From NCBI RefSeq assembly GCF_030548205.1, contig NZ_JAUORV010000012.1, positions 1-64,000 on the forward strand: a DNA stretch of 64,000 nucleotides, read 5' to 3'. Every line of letters starts with the position of its first letter. Positions within the stretch are counted from its first letter, which is position 1. Source of the stretch: Aliiglaciecola sp. 3_MG-2023. Lineage in GTDB: Bacteria; Pseudomonadota; Gammaproteobacteria; Enterobacterales; Alteromonadaceae. A program made the translations under genes and the position numbers. The notes under the pieces are model-generated. The model was not told the DNA's origin and made no database searches. It saw only the letters and a program-made list of their open reading frames with translations. Of the stretch, positions 56,315 through 64,000 are shown in pieces.

Positions 56315-57983
56315 TAATCAACAAGCAGACTCACAAGCAGCAGAAATAGAGTCCAGTCGGATAATCTCCAAGTTCTGGCTAATTCCGTTAGTTGCTCTGT
56401 CCATTGGCATGTGGATGGTTTATCACCAATGGGCAAATCAAGGCCCGTTAATTACCATCGAATTTGTGTCTGCTTCTGGTATTGAAGCTGATCAAACTAA
56501 AATAAAAACCAAAGATGTAGAAATTGGAGTGGTCAAAAAAGTTGAGTTAAAACCCGATTTAAGTGGCGTTATTGTTACCGCAAGAATGAATCCAAGCGCA
56601 GAAGTATTATTGGGTGAAAATAGCAAGTTCTGGTTGGTGCGTCCTCGCGTTTCCCTTAACGGCGTTTCGGGGTTAACGACCTTACTTTCCGGTCCCTATA
56701 TAACCTTAGAGCCCAACACAGAGGGCGAACAATCCAATGAATTTGTTGCCTTAGAAACTCCGCCTACAACTGCAGCTGGAACCCCAGGCCTACAGATTTC
56801 TTTAACTAGCAACCAGGAGTTATCTTTCAAAGCTGGCGACCCCATCATTTACAAAGGATTAAAAGTGGGGGAATTTGAAGACATGCATTTCGATGTAGAT
56901 AAGCGTGTGGTGTCCTATAACGCCTTCATTCAAGCGCCCTATCATAAACTGGTAACCGAAAATACCAAATTCTGGAATGCCAGTGGTATCAGTCTCGACT
57001 TAGCCGCAAATGGCATTGAAGTCAAAACCGGTAGCATCGAAACCATTCTCACCAATGGCGTCACTTTTGGTATTCCAGACGGCATGCCTACGGGGGATTT
57101 GGTGACAACTCAAGCATCATTTGAAATTTATAAAGACTATGAAAGCGCATCTAATAAACGCTACAAACTCGGGGTCAATTTTGTCTTAATGATCAAAGAT
57201 AGCATTCGCGGACTAACCGTTGGTGCACCGGTAGAATATCGCGGTCTGCAAATCGGTAAAGTGGTTAAAATTAATCTACCCGGTTTGGCGCAAAGTAAAT
57301 TGCTAGACGAAGAGTTTGCGATCCCTGTTCTGATCACTATCCAACCTAGCAGAATGCAGCAGCCAGATGACCAAACCGGTGTCGACATTGTGCAAAAACA
57401 AACTTTGCGTGGCATTGAACAAGGTCTACGCGCTTCTCTTAAAATTGGAAATATAGTGACTGGCGGGCTGTACGTAGATTTACAACATTACACTGATGCC
57501 GAACCCGAACCTTTAAGCAGTTTTCTTGGTTATAATGTCATTCCTACCACCTCGGGAGAATTTGCTCAAATCACCCAAAAAGTGAGTGGCGTATTAGACA
57601 ATATAAACGCTATTCCATTTGCTGAAATATCTCAAGATGCTAGTCAACTTATGCGCACTTTCAGCTCGACTGCACAGGCATTTCAACAAACCATCGATAC
57701 CCTTGATGGCCTGCTTGTAGATGTGAAAGATCAGCAAACCAGTGAAAATATCAACCATGCAGCCGAATCCTTAACGCAATTGCTTAAAGACTATTCTGCA
57801 GGCTCCAAAACCAATCAGGAACTGATATCCACGATGCAGCGCTTCCAAACAACTTTGGAACAACTCACCCCGTTACTGCAGCAACTCAATCAAAAGCCAA
57901 ATAGTTTAATCTTCAGTGATGGTAGCTCCCCCATAATTGAACCTAAAGCACAATCTTTAAACGAGGAAATTCAACATGATTAG
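56301..57983 (+). CDS. pqiB: PqiB, MCE-domain intermembrane transport protein
   Basis: PqiB spans the periplasm as a stacked hexameric tube that carries lipids between the membranes. The 560-residue protein has a short cytosolic N-terminus, one transmembrane helix (about 28-45), three MCE domains (starting near residues 50, 165 and 290; the third reads GLTVGAPVEYRGLQIGKV), and a helical needle (about 435-535). Length and order match E. coli PqiB (546). It overlaps pqiA upstream and pqiC downstream by eight bases. Confidence 0.95.
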   Translation: MTDNNNQQADSQAAEIESSRIISKFWLIPLVALSIGMWMVYHQWANQGPLITIEFVSASGIEADQTKIKTKDVEIGVVKKVELKPDLSGVIVTARMNPSAEVLLGENSKFWLVRPRVSLNGVSGLTTLLSGPYITLEPNTEGEQSNEFVALETPPTTAAGTPGLQISLTSNQELSFKAGDPIIYKGLKVGEFEDMHFDVDKRVVSYNAFIQAPYHKLVTENTKFWNASGISLDLAANGIEVKTGSIETILTNGVTFGIPDGMPTGDLVTTQASFEIYKDYESASNKRYKLGVNFVLMIKDSIRGLTVGAPVEYRGLQIGKVVKINLPGLAQSKLLDEEFAIPVLITIQPSRMQQPDDQTGVDIVQKQTLRGIEQGLRASLKIGNIVTGGLYVDLQHYTDAEPEPLSSFLGYNVIPTTSGEFAQITQKVSGVLDNINAIPFAEISQDASQLMRTFSSTAQAFQQTIDTLDGLLVDVKDQQTSENINHAAESLTQLLKDYSAGSKTNQELISTMQRFQTTLEQLTPLLQQLNQKPNSLIFSDGSSPIIEPKAQSLNEEIQHD

Positions 57984-58578
57984 GCCTGTATTTTATATGT
58001 TGGCAATAATGCTACTGTTGGTTGGTTGTGCAACAGAAACGAATACTAATGTACAATATTACCTACTCGACAACGCCACTTCCATGCCTGTCCATGAGGA
58101 TCTTGCACAGCGCTCCACAACCGTTGTTGTTGAAACCATTGAGTTAGCAGATTATCTGAAGCACGCTGGCTTAAGCATGCAGTTAGATGAACATCAAGTT
58201 TACTATTCTAAGCAACATTTCTGGGCGCAACCTTTGCAGGCAAGTATTCAGAATGCACTCATAAAAGACCTCAATAAAAATTCGAACACGACCTCTTTCT
58301 ATACTCCAAAGCAAGTTAATTCGAGTCAAACCGACCTCACCCTAAGTGTAAAAATAAACCACTTTCTGCCTACCAATAAATCGAAAGTGGTTTTAGTCGG
58401 CCAATATTGGTTATATAATGATCATCATCAGAAAGATTTGACTCCATCAATGTATCACTTTAAGTTTGAGTTACCACTGGCAAAAAATGGTTATGGACAT
58501 GCCGTAGGAAAATTGCGAAACCTAGTGGAAGACTTGAGTAAAGACATAATAAATAACATGGAAAACGTTAAAAATTAA
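57976..58578 (+). CDS. pqiC: PqiC-like outer-membrane lipoprotein
   Basis: PqiC (YmbA) is the outer-membrane lipoprotein that contacts the PqiB tube. The 200-residue protein has a signal peptide with lipobox LVGC (acylated C18), then the ABC-type auxiliary lipoprotein domain: VQYYLLD at the start and VVVETIELADYLKHAGLSMQ in the early core, as in the family. It overlaps pqiB by eight bases and shares its final base with the next gene's start (TAATG). Confidence 0.93.
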   Translation: MIRPVFYMLAIMLLLVGCATETNTNVQYYLLDNATSMPVHEDLAQRSTTVVVETIELADYLKHAGLSMQLDEHQVYYSKQHFWAQPLQASIQNALIKDLNKNSNTTSFYTPKQVNSSQTDLTLSVKINHFLPTNKSKVVLVGQYWLYNDHHQKDLTPSMYHFKFELPLAKNGYGHAVGKLRNLVEDLSKDIINNMENVKN

Positions 58579-59729
58579 TGATGAAAAAAATAACAGATAG
58601 GATGTTATCCTATCTATATTTGGGTACCGTAGGTGATAGAAATAGCGAAGTAAACCAACAACTTTTTGTTTCCAATCTATTTTCTATTATTGGTTATTCA
58701 CTCACCTTTGTTTTGGGAGTTTCTGCGGCCATTGGCGGAGAAGTGATTCTTTCGATATCACTTTTTGTTGCGTGTTGTTTGTTTTTCATTAGTCATCAAA
58801 TTCATCGACTCAACAAAATCAAAACGACCTACAAAATATCAACCCGCATTATTTTTGTTTGCCTACTGTTTCTCATGCTGTACTTAGTTTTTAGTGGTGG
58901 TCACGGAAATACCGGTCCCTTATGGATTTACATATTACCCCCAGTTGCCTTCTTTTTTGGCGGTTTACGCAAAGGATTGGTGAACATTGGCTTGTTCGTT
59001 ATTCTAGTTAGTGTAATGCTATTTTACCCTGGCGAAATATTCTTAAATACCTCCTATACCCATGAATTTAAATCTCGGCTAATTTATTCGTTTTTAACGG
59101 TTACCTTATTGTTTGGTTTTTATGAATTTTCAAGACAAAAATTCATTTCATTTATGCAAAAATTAAGTAACCAGTTCGAACAACAAGCCATGCAAGATCC
59201 GCTAACCTTGTTGCCAAATAGAAGAGCCATGCAAGACTATTTAGAACACGAGTATAATCGTGCACAGCGCAGTAAAATTAGCATGTCGTTACTACTGTGT
59301 GATATTGATCACTTTAAAGGTGTAAATGATGTTTATGGTCACAATGGAGGTGATTATGTGCTTAAAAACTTATCCCAGTTATTCACTTCTACCTTGCGGA
59401 AACAAGATAAAATTTCTCGCTGGGGTGGAGAAGAGTTTTTATTCCTTTTACCGGAAACCAGCGCTTCTGACGCGCACTTTTTAGCTGAAAAAATACGCCT
59501 TAACGTGGCAGATCATATCTTTAAATTTGCTGGAGAAGAGTTCAATATAACATTGAGTATCGGTGTTAAAGAAGTCACAAAGGATATCAGCGTAGATAAA
59601 GCCATTAGTGCTGCAGATAAATTCTTGTATAAAGCCAAAGAAAATGGCCGAAATTGTACAATGCCGCAACGCAATACCCTAGATCACAAGCAAAGTAGCA
59701 ACGACGAAGTTCAGCCTGAGCAGAACTAG
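58578..59729 (+). CDS. Membrane diguanylate cyclase (GGDEF domain)
   Basis: This 383-residue protein has about six transmembrane helices in residues 25-195 and a C-terminal GGDEF domain (about 210-370). The active-site loop reads GGEEF, a functional variant, and the product-inhibition I site RKQD lies five residues before it, so it should make c-di-GMP and be feedback-regulated. The start ATG overlaps the pqiC stop as TAATG; a second ATG follows at once. The membrane part resembles no named sensory domain I can be sure of. Cotranscription with pqiABC links lipid transport with c-di-GMP only by position. Confidence 0.92.
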   Translation: MMKKITDRMLSYLYLGTVGDRNSEVNQQLFVSNLFSIIGYSLTFVLGVSAAIGGEVILSISLFVACCLFFISHQIHRLNKIKTTYKISTRIIFVCLLFLMLYLVFSGGHGNTGPLWIYILPPVAFFFGGLRKGLVNIGLFVILVSVMLFYPGEIFLNTSYTHEFKSRLIYSFLTVTLLFGFYEFSRQKFISFMQKLSNQFEQQAMQDPLTLLPNRRAMQDYLEHEYNRAQRSKISMSLLLCDIDHFKGVNDVYGHNGGDYVLKNLSQLFTSTLRKQDKISRWGGEEFLFLLPETSASDAHFLAEKIRLNVADHIFKFAGEEFNITLSIGVKEVTKDISVDKAISAADKFLYKAKENGRNCTMPQRNTLDHKQSSNDEVQPEQN

Positions 59730-59931
59730 CGATTTCAACCTAACGTTAACTAATACAATAGCAACAAACCCAGTTACAAGACCCACTCTACCTAGCAAAA
59801 ATTCAGCTACTCCTAAAACTTTCACTCAACTTATGACGTTAGATTACATTCAATATTAACTTTTAGGTAAGTGCAGCCTACATACTTCAGATCAATGGCA
59901 CTCATATTGCAAATCACTTAATCAAATTAAC

Positions 59932-62499
59932 ATGAATGATGGGAAACAACCGGGTTTTATGAAAAACATAGCCAACAATTTAGTCCATTTATGTACCCAC
60001 AAACCTAAATCAGTGTATGGGATTTTATTGCTATTTGTGGTGCTATTAGCATCTCAAATCCCTCGTATTCAAATTGATACCGACCCAGAGAATATGCTGG
60101 ATGCAGAGCACCCAGCCCGAGTGTTTCACAATCAAGTAAAACAAACCTTTAGTATGTATGACGCAATCGTCGTTGGGGTGGTCAATACGTCCGATGAATA
60201 TGGTGTATTCAAACCTCAGGTGCTTACTGACATATTTGACATAACCAAGACAATTATGTCAATAGAAGGGGTTGTTTCTGCCGATGTCATGTCGATTTCA
60301 ACAGTAGATAATATTAGTCAGGAAGGAACAGGAGCAATTCGGTTTGAATGGATGATGCCCTCGCCTCCAAAAACGATTTCAGTAAGCCAGCAGATACAAC
60401 ACAACTTGTCCCGTCTCCCCTTGCTGCAAGACACCTTGGCATCAAACAATGGTAAAGCGGCCGCTATTTACGTGCCGATTTTAGATAAAAACCAGAGTTT
60501 TAATATTGCACAACAAATACGCGCCGCCATCGAATCTCAGGATAGCAGCGCCCAGTGGTACATCACCGGGCTGCCCGTTGCCGAAGACCAATTTGGTTTT
60601 GAGATGTTTGTACAAATGGGAATTTCGGCACCTCTTGCAGGCTTAACTATTTTTATTCTATTGTTTATTTTCTTCCGTAACTTGCCCTTAATTATCGCGC
60701 CTATGATTGTCGCTATGGCAACGGTTATTATAACCATGGGGGCATTAATTGGGATGGGATTCACTGTTCATATCATGTCATCCATGATTGCAATTTTTCT
60801 GATGCCGATTGCGGTGGTTGATTCTGTTCATATTTTGTCGGAGTTTAGTGATCGGCATAAACCAGGAGAAGATCTTCAAGAGACCATAGAAGAAGTGGTT
60901 GGCCATTTATTTACGCCCATGCTGTATACATCAATTACCTCCTCAGTGGGATTTTATTCATTGATGTTAACCCCAATTCCCCCTGTGCAAATATTTGGTG
61001 CCTTTGTGGGCACAGGCATTTTACTGGCATTTTTAATCACGATTACCTTTATGCCAGCTTATCTATCACGAATGGGTGAAAAGTCCCTACTAAGTTTACA
61101 GGATGTGATGCATAGCCAGCACAGCGACGGTACCAGAATCGCCAAGATTGCAGGCGCATTGGGTAAGATTGCCATGAATTTTAAAGGTGCTTTAATCTTG
61201 AGTTTTACAGTGATTTTTGCAGTCTCCGTATGGGGAATTACCCAAATTCAAATTAACGACAACCCTGTGCGATGGTTCAAACCCGATCATGAGATCCGCG
61301 TCGCCGACAAAGTACTGAATGAAAACTTTGCTGGAACCTACGATGCATACATAGTACTTAGTCAACAATCAAACTTAGTGCCTTTGAAGAATATCATGTC
61401 ACAGAACCTGCCTTCGTCCTTAAGTGACTGGCAAAAGAGTACAATGGAAAAACTCGAAAATGAGCCGTTAAATGAACAATATCAGCAACTTATTATTGAG
61501 ATAGAAGATAAGATGTTTTCTTCAATAAATTCTCAAGAAGAGCAGTATTTAAATGTATTGTTAGCTCAAACGGAAACAGCATTGAGTCAGTCGAAAGCCT
61601 TCCAGTCGCCAACACTACTGGCCTATATAGAATCTCTACAGACGGAGTTGCAAGCATCGGGGCTAGTGGGCAAATCGAATTCTCTTGCTGATGTCACTAA
61701 AGTCGTGAATCGAGAGCTCAGATCAGGTGAAGCACAAGATTATCAAATTCCAAGGTCACCACAAGCTGTGGCGCAAACGTTAATGCAATATCAGTCATCC
61801 CATCGACCCAATGATTTATGGCATTTTGTCACACCGGATTACCAGCAAAGTCTAATTTGGTTGCAGTTGAGTAGTGGCGATAATCAAGATATGACAAAGG
61901 TCATTCAATTGGTAGATGATTATGTTGCCAGTCACCCACTCCCTGCGGGTGTTGAATTAGGCTGGGCAGGCAAAGCTTATATTAACGTCATCTGGCAGGA
62001 AAATATGGTGGCAGGCATGCTTGATAGCTTAATCAGTGCCTTTGTGATTGTGTTTATCATGATGGTTATTTTATTCCGATCCTTGGTATTTGGGTTATTA
62101 GCGATGCTACCGCTGACCATTACCATTACCTTCATTTATGGATTAATTGGCATTGTTGGTAAAGACTACGATATGCCCATTGCTGTTTTGTCAGCCTTAA
62201 CCCTAGGCCTTTCAGTAGACTTCGCCATCCACTTTTTGGAAAGAGCCCGTACCCTGTTTAAACAAACTCAGGATGTGAAACAAACATTTTCGCTGATGTT
62301 TCAAGAACCGGCCACCGCTATTACACGAAATGCTTTAGTCATCGCCTTAGGGTTTACGCCATTGCTTTTTGCGCCACTTGTTCCTTACATCACTGTGGGC
62401 GTATTTTTAGCCAGTATTATGGCTATTTCGGCCTTGGTGACCTTACTTATTTTGCCCGCGGTGATGTCGTTGGCAAAACCCTTAGTTTTTAAGAACTAG
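59932..62499 (+). CDS. RND superfamily (MMPL-type) exporter
   Basis: This 855-residue protein has the duplicated RND layout: a first helix (about 20-38), a large periplasmic domain, a five-helix block (about 225-375; PIAVVDSVHILSEFSDRH is the central helix), a helix near 415-435, a second periplasmic domain and a last block (about 695-845) with GLSVDFAIHFLERA. It belongs to the MMPL/hopanoid-exporter-like single-subunit group, so no membrane-fusion partner is needed. It is followed by a LolA-like protein gene after 18 bases and a beta-barrel gene, a combination suggesting export of a lipid or lipid-linked molecule. The cargo is unknown. Confidence 0.92.
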   Translation: MNDGKQPGFMKNIANNLVHLCTHKPKSVYGILLLFVVLLASQIPRIQIDTDPENMLDAEHPARVFHNQVKQTFSMYDAIVVGVVNTSDEYGVFKPQVLTDIFDITKTIMSIEGVVSADVMSISTVDNISQEGTGAIRFEWMMPSPPKTISVSQQIQHNLSRLPLLQDTLASNNGKAAAIYVPILDKNQSFNIAQQIRAAIESQDSSAQWYITGLPVAEDQFGFEMFVQMGISAPLAGLTIFILLFIFFRNLPLIIAPMIVAMATVIITMGALIGMGFTVHIMSSMIAIFLMPIAVVDSVHILSEFSDRHKPGEDLQETIEEVVGHLFTPMLYTSITSSVGFYSLMLTPIPPVQIFGAFVGTGILLAFLITITFMPAYLSRMGEKSLLSLQDVMHSQHSDGTRIAKIAGALGKIAMNFKGALILSFTVIFAVSVWGITQIQINDNPVRWFKPDHEIRVADKVLNENFAGTYDAYIVLSQQSNLVPLKNIMSQNLPSSLSDWQKSTMEKLENEPLNEQYQQLIIEIEDKMFSSINSQEEQYLNVLLAQTETALSQSKAFQSPTLLAYIESLQTELQASGLVGKSNSLADVTKVVNRELRSGEAQDYQIPRSPQAVAQTLMQYQSSHRPNDLWHFVTPDYQQSLIWLQLSSGDNQDMTKVIQLVDDYVASHPLPAGVELGWAGKAYINVIWQENMVAGMLDSLISAFVIVFIMMVILFRSLVFGLLAMLPLTITITFIYGLIGIVGKDYDMPIAVLSALTLGLSVDFAIHFLERARTLFKQTQDVKQTFSLMFQEPATAITRNALVIALGFTPLLFAPLVPYITVGVFLASIMAISALVTLLILPAVMSLAKPLVFKN

Positions 62500-62517
62500 T
62501 TAATTTGGAGGTTTAGA

Positions 62518-63303
62518 ATGTCTCGATTTACATTATTTATTTTTGCATTAGTCCTATCACTACCCAGTGTTGCAGAGGTTGATGTTGAAGCATTAATTAT
62601 CAGTTCTGAAAAAGTCGCATATTACAGCGGACAAGACGGTCGCTCAGATGCACGCATGATGATAGTCGATGCCCAGGGGCGTAAACAAATGCGTCAATTC
62701 ACGATTTTAAGACGTGATATTAAAGACAATGGTGATCAACAAATGATGGTATTTTTCAGCCGACCAACAGATGTGAAAGACACTGTATTTAGAGTAGAAA
62801 AACATGCCGATATTACAGTAGACGATGACCGTTGGTTGTACCTCCCTGCTTTAGATTTAGTAAAACGTATCTCAGCTGGCGACAAACGTACCTCTTTTGT
62901 AGGATCACACTTTTTCTACGAGGATGTTTCTGGCCGAGCAATCTCAGAGGATGACTTCGAACTGGTTGATGAGACGTCGGAAAATTACATTCTTAAAGCC
63001 ACGCCTAAATCCGCAGATAGCGTGGAATTTAGCTACTACCATGTCAGTATTAGTAAGCAGTCAAAACTCCCCGTCAAAATTGACTTTTTTAATCAAGAAG
63101 GGGTTAATTATCGCCGTGTTGAAGCGGTGAAAATTGATAATATTCAAGGTTTCCCTACCGTGCTGCGCTCTAAAGTAAGCGATTTGGTCAATGGTGGCTA
63201 TACCTTAATGGAATTCAGAAATATCAGTTATGACCTGGGTCTGCCAGACGATGTATTTTCGGAACGCAGTTTACGTACCCCTCCTCGTCAATGGTTAAAC
63301 TAA
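62518..63303 (+). CDS. Periplasmic LolA-like outer-membrane lipoprotein-sorting family protein
   Basis: This 261-residue protein has a signal peptide (1-19) and a LolA/LolB-like fold of the COG2834 outer-membrane-lipoprotein-sorting group. Landmarks are RSDARMMIVDAQGRKQMRQFTILRRD, DDRWLYLPALDLVKRISAGDKRTSFVGSHFFYEDVSGR and the end WLN. It starts after a GGAGG site directly downstream of the RND gene, and its stop overlaps the next start (TAATG). It would bind a hydrophobic cargo in the periplasm, handed over from the RND protein; this is inference from family and context. Confidence 0.9.
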   Translation: MSRFTLFIFALVLSLPSVAEVDVEALIISSEKVAYYSGQDGRSDARMMIVDAQGRKQMRQFTILRRDIKDNGDQQMMVFFSRPTDVKDTVFRVEKHADITVDDDRWLYLPALDLVKRISAGDKRTSFVGSHFFYEDVSGRAISEDDFELVDETSENYILKATPKSADSVEFSYYHVSISKQSKLPVKIDFFNQEGVNYRRVEAVKIDNIQGFPTVLRSKVSDLVNGGYTLMEFRNISYDLGLPDDVFSERSLRTPPRQWLN

Positions 63304-64000
63304 TGAAAAAAAGCTTATCGCCCATTTCTGTTTTAGCAATGATTTTACTTTTAGTCTCCCTCAATACTAGGGCGCAAACCACAGAAGATGAGTGGGATAT
63401 GGGGGATTGGTCGGAAGAAGAAGAGGCTTCCCCCCTATTTGCAGGCTTTGTTGATATCAGTGTAGGTAACAGATTCACCTCAGATCCTGCAATTGATGGG
63501 GCAAAAACCCTCAGAGATATTCGCTTGCAAGTCCAATGGGAAAAGCTACTCAGCGAATCCAGTTTAACCGTGACTAGTGACCTGTATTATGATGGCGTTC
63601 TAGATCAAGTTAAATTAAATGTTCGAGAGTTTGCATGGCAAGGAAGATTAGATTCAATTGCTCAATGGGGAAAGAACTTTGATTTAAAGTTAGGCCAACA
63701 AGTGCTGACTTGGGGGACGGGTGACTATTTATTTCTAAACGATCTATTCCCTAAAGACTACCAATCATTTTTTGCTGGACGTAATGATGATTACCTTAAG
63801 GCCCCTTCCTTATCTGCGAAATTATCTGGCTTTTTTGATTGGGGTAATATGGATTTCGTTATTACTCCAGAATTTGCTGCAGACAATTATATTAACGGTG
63901 ATTATTTTTCATTTTTCTCTGCTTCATTTGGCACTAACATTGCGCCAGGTTTCGACGTAAAATCACCTTATTTACCGGAGTCACCAGAATACGCATTACG
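63303..64000 (+). CDS. DUF1302-like outer-membrane protein (partial, runs off window)
   Basis: An uninterrupted reading frame starts at ATG 63303, overlapping the previous stop, and is still open at the end of the window (about 232 codons visible). It begins with a signal peptide (MKKSLSPISVLAMILLLVS up to about residue 24), an acidic stretch (EDEWDMGDWSEEEEASP), then alternating strand patterns typical of a beta-barrel, with GQQVLTWGTGDYLFLNDLFPKDYQSFF read in parts. DUF1302-type barrels follow RND plus LolA-like genes in many gammaproteobacteria. The 3' end and stop are not in the window. Family assignment is tentative. Confidence 0.75.
   Translation, partial: MKKSLSPISVLAMILLLVSLNTRAQTTEDEWDMGDWSEEEEASPLFAGFVDISVGNRFTSDPAIDGAKTLRDIRLQVQWEKLLSESSLTVTSDLYYDGVLDQVKLNVREFAWQGRLDSIAQWGKNFDLKLGQQVLTWGTGDYLFLNDLFPKDYQSFFAGRNDDYLKAPSLSAKLSGFFDWGNMDFVITPEFAADNYINGDYFSFFSASFGTNIAPGFDVKSPYLPESPEYAL

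Noticed and set aside
1-64000. Prophage, insertion sequence, CRISPR or integron
   Set aside because: No transposase, integrase, phage structural gene or regularly spaced repeat array was found; the gene content is core chromosomal.

Overview
The window reads as a chromosomal segment of a marine, AT-rich gammaproteobacterium. The best fit is the Alteromonadaceae (Paraglaciecola/Glaciecola/Alteromonas-like), judged from conserved gammaproteobacterial gene order (ubiF-type hydroxylase / miaB-ybeZ-ybeY-corC-lnt; carB-carA-dapB near dnaJ-dnaK-grpE; bioA divergent from bioBFCD), a class II DAHP synthase and an SSS-type hybrid sensor kinase. The lineage is inferred from content, not from a search. 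I see no prophage, insertion sequence, CRISPR array or rRNA. Nearly all of it is intact, densely packed chromosomal coding sequence.

Layout. 1-8.5 kb: tRNA-Gln(UUG) with terminator, an AGCS amino-acid:cation symporter, a UbiF-type ubiquinone hydroxylase, then the miaB, ybeZ-ybeY-corC-lnt run (tRNA modification, rRNA maturation, lipoprotein acylation). 8.6-14.7 kb: greA, carB, carA and dapB on the minus strand. 14.9-18.3 kb: a YdbS/YdbT-like membrane PH-domain pair and a cytochrome b561 convergent with a cytochrome c'. 18.5-22.6 kb: the grpE-dnaK-dnaJ chaperone operon, with a very good sigma-32 promoter before grpE and a second candidate before dnaK. 22.8-27.2 kb: a CrbS-like SSS-PAS-kinase-receiver protein and a CrbR-like LuxR regulator, separated by an MmcQ/YjbR gene.

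27.4-34.2 kb is the most interesting block: a TonB-dependent receptor divergent from a GntP-type permease, an exported MetX-fold hydrolase, an exported PHB depolymerase of the permuted (type II) catalytic order, and a 3-hydroxybutyrate dehydrogenase. Together they look like a locus for scavenging polyhydroxybutyrate or its oligomers: bind and import oligomers across the outer membrane, hydrolyse them in the periplasm, take up 3-hydroxybutyrate, oxidise it to acetoacetate. The adjacent acetate-switch-type CrbS/CrbR pair makes regulatory linkage to C2/C4 acid metabolism plausible.

34.3-40.4 kb: nadK, recN (two LexA-like boxes), bamE, a 54-nt palindrome, a YbiT-type ABC-F protein, a NYN-domain protein and SOS-controlled yebG. 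40.4-43.4 kb: a repeat-bearing non-coding stretch, then a serine hydrolase, a cyclase-family protein with altered metal ligands and a DUF1348 protein. 43.6-51.6 kb: class II DAHP synthase (with a terminator hairpin just before its start), LMW phosphatase, pepE and the biotin cluster with a probable BirA operator. 51.6-64 kb: a small membrane protein, asnS, a PLP decarboxylase, pqiABC followed by an overlapping diguanylate cyclase gene, and an RND exporter / LolA-like protein / beta-barrel module whose last gene runs off the window.
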